This document shows, piece after piece, positions 25,414-26,768 of a stretch of 26,768 bases of DNA. The position numbers and the translations under genes are program-made. The notes under the pieces are model-generated. The model made no database searches and had not been told where the DNA came from. It was given only the letters and a program-made list of their open reading frames with translations. Source of the DNA: Tritrichomonas foetus (Eukaryota > Parabasalia > Tritrichomonadida > Tritrichomonadidae); contig MLAK01000716.1 in assembly GCA_001839685.1 (NCBI GenBank), positions 6,422 to 33,189 of the forward strand, in the 5' to 3' direction. Numbering within the stretch: position 1 is the first letter of the stretch; every line of letters starts with the position of its first letter.

Positions 25414-25872
25414 TTAGCATTTGAAGTTGTCAGCTCCCTTTTCGAGGAGAAGGAAATATGTCTTTCCATCACGTTCCTCGGCAAAGAGAAGCATTGAATC
25501 TGGATCGCCGGACTTGCCCATGTAAACAGAGATGTTAGACCAGTTTGTGGCGATGTATGTGGCGAAGGCCTTGGCATCCTTCATGAAGTCTGCAACGATT
25601 GATGGGTTGTTTTGTTCAAGTTGACCCTTACGCTTTGGCATGTAGGACTTAACCCAACCCATGAAGGCGGCCTTCTTCATCTCGAATTCTTGGAGTCCGA
25701 AGTTTTCGACGATATCGAGAACTTGGTATTTTGAGTTTGGATCTTCTTCGTCAGCAAGTTTTTCGACATAGCGGGATTCGAATTCAAGGCATCCGATGTC
25801 CTCACGTAATTTGTGTGGGTAAGCATCACTGATAAGTTCGTCGTTTGTGAATGGGCACTCGTACAACCTCAT
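25414..25872 (-). CDS. TPT1: Translationally controlled tumour protein (TCTP)
   Basis: This 152-residue protein matches TCTP. It opens MRLYECPFTNDELISDAYPH (family M-x-x-Y-x-D-x-x-T/S-G-D-E-L-x-S-D-x-Y). The helical hairpin GWVKSYMPKRKGQLEQNNPS matches 'KAYMKKIKxHLEExNP', and the last third, VYMGKSGDPDSMLLFAEERD then GKTYFLLLEKG...KC, matches 'FxGESMDPDGMVxLxxYREDG...KDGxExEKC'. TCTP is an abundant cytosolic, calcium-binding and Mss4-like protein tied to growth and translation. It is slightly shorter than usual (about 170), with a trimmed loop after the first 40 residues. The ATG at 25872 has a canonical Inr 15 nt upstream and a palindrome 49-74 nt upstream. The stop reads TAAA. Confidence 0.85.
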   Translation of the reverse strand: MRLYECPFTNDELISDAYPHKLREDIGCLEFESRYVEKLADEEDPNSKYQVLDIVENFGLQEFEMKKAAFMGWVKSYMPKRKGQLEQNNPSIVADFMKDAKAFATYIATNWSNISVYMGKSGDPDSMLLFAEERDGKTYFLLLEKGADNFKC

Positions 25873-25879
25873 GAGATTT

Positions 25880-25889
25880 GAGAAAGTGA
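25880..25889 (-). promoter_or_regulatory. Initiator TCACTTTCTC of the TCTP gene
   Basis: In gene orientation TCACTTTCTC gives +1 at 25887, 15 nt before the ATG; one of the clearest Inr matches here. Confidence 0.6.
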
Positions 25890-25919
25890 AGTTAAAAAAC
25901 TTCTCATTTTTTCAATACC

Positions 25920-25945
25920 TTGGTCGACTTGTTTTGGTCGACCAA
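25920..25945. promoter_or_regulatory. Tandem palindrome TTGGTCGAC...TTGGTCGACCAA upstream of TCTP
   Basis: TTGGTCGAC (25920-25928) is followed by the perfect 12-bp palindrome TTGGTCGACCAA (25934-25945), so the two copies form both a direct repeat and a 9-bp inverted repeat with an 8-nt loop. It is GC-rich against its surroundings and 50-75 nt before the ATG, which suits a dimeric regulator site. Function is inferred. Confidence 0.45.
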
Positions 25946-26768
25946 TACCAACTTGATTCTCAACTTTTTGAATGCAGATGAAAAAAGATTGAAAATGATT
26001 CCATCATTTTTTTCAATTGTTTGAATGTATAATAGAAAATTCTCAAAATAATAAAAGTAAAGATTTGAAATTTTGATTGGAAATATATTGTAAAAAAGCT
26101 AATCCAATTCAATCGCCGTATGTATCAGGCAAATTGTGAGAAAAAGAGAGCGTTGATTAAGAGGAATTGAAATGGCTAAAAATCATTTTGATTGGACAGT
26201 TCTTGAGATCACTTTTTTTTGTTGAACGTCATGAAAGCCTAATTAGTGAATTAAAATCATTATGCATCAATTAAAATACATTGTACAAACAAATGCGATT
26301 AAGCCATCATCGCTTTTCGTTTTTTCAATCATTGGCAATATCTTCCTTTAAGGATGTAGTCCCATGCCGTTAACTATTAAAAAAATTGAATATGTGATGA
26401 TGATGATGTTTCAGATGGGTATTGAAATATTTGAGATATCTCAGAATTATTTTGAAACAAACATGCACAAAAAGTGAATAATTTTTTCTGATGAAATCAC
26501 AAAAAGCTGTCAGTCGCCCTCAAAAAGTAATAGATCTCCCTTAAAAAGTATTTTTAAGATTTCAATATAATCACCTCTGTAAACATCTGAAAAAAACAGT
26601 GACTATTCAAAAAGTCATTTTTTTAAAATCAGATTTTCCGTAAGCTTCTTCAAACCCAATCCAAAATGAAGAAACATGGATTAATCTTGAAAGATAGCAT
26701 TTAAATGGTCATTTAAAATCGTTTGTGTGATGACTAAATCCAACTGAAGCAGAAAAAAAAAAAAAAAA
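25946..26768. other. Right-edge region without an intact gene
   Basis: AT-rich. One minus-strand frame between about 26745 and 26440 reads in patches like protein (LQLDLVITQTILNDHLNAIF, SDVYRGDYIEILKILFKGDL) between stops, so a decayed gene is possible but not supported further. The window ends in a run of 17 or more A (26752 on), possibly a contig end. Confidence 0.35.

Noticed and set aside
1..26768. tRNA, rRNA or CRISPR
   Set aside because: I scanned for B-box GGTTCGAANCC-like text and regularly spaced repeats; the only arrays are minisatellites without unique spacers, and no tRNA box pair was found by eye.

Overview
The window looks like nuclear DNA of a parabasalid protist (Trichomonas/Tritrichomonas type). 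Five things point there. It is strongly AT-rich. All genes are intronless single ORFs in both orientations. Eukaryote-only families are present (TBC Rab-GAP, Rab, beta-adaptin, centrin, symplekin, tetraspanin, TCTP). Many start codons lie a few to about 20 nt after an initiator-like TCA(C/T)TT, the trichomonad Inr. Stop codons are often followed by A, giving TAAA, the reported trichomonad poly(A) context. I cannot fix the species from sequence alone.

Layout. 1-2320 (-): a cyclin T/K-like protein with a very long Lys/Glu repeat tail that runs off the left edge. 2577-2876: a 300-bp MITE-like element with terminal inverted repeats and an 8-bp target duplication. 3016-4095 (-): TBC Rab-GAP. 4791-5636 (-): Sel1-repeat protein. 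About 5941-6479 (-): a decayed gene for a phage tail-fibre (Gp10 C-terminal/tail collar) domain with a coiled-coil stalk. 6727-7383 (-): acidic Ser/Glu-rich protein. 7652-8893 (+): secreted beta-amylase. 9256-9918 (+): Rab GTPase with an acidic N-terminus. 10119-10287: a second, shorter copy of the MITE. 10915-12771 (+): ABCB-type half transporter. 13040-14257 (+): a short symplekin-like protein. 14700-15266 (-): a second pseudogene, 188 codons in one frame with five internal stops. 15815-16360 (+): nitroreductase. 16664-19126 (+): beta-adaptin. 19609-22746 (+): a TKL-type pseudokinase with a long helical C-terminus. 22802-22945: a 19-bp minisatellite between convergent genes. 22993-23610 (-): tetraspanin. 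24030-24536 (-): centrin. 25414-25872 (-): TCTP. The window ends in a poly-A run.

No operon-like or single-pathway cluster is visible; this is ordinary mixed eukaryotic gene content. Several genes belong to membrane traffic (TBC, Rab, beta-adaptin, tetraspanin), two to mRNA synthesis and processing (cyclin, symplekin), and two have parasite relevance (secreted beta-amylase, nitroreductase). The most notable observations are the two pseudogenes with no intact reading frame, one of phage-like ancestry, the two-copy MITE family, the pseudokinase and the reduced symplekin. Several genes have in-frame non-ATG codons upstream of the likely start; I chose ATG starts using Inr position and family N-termini.
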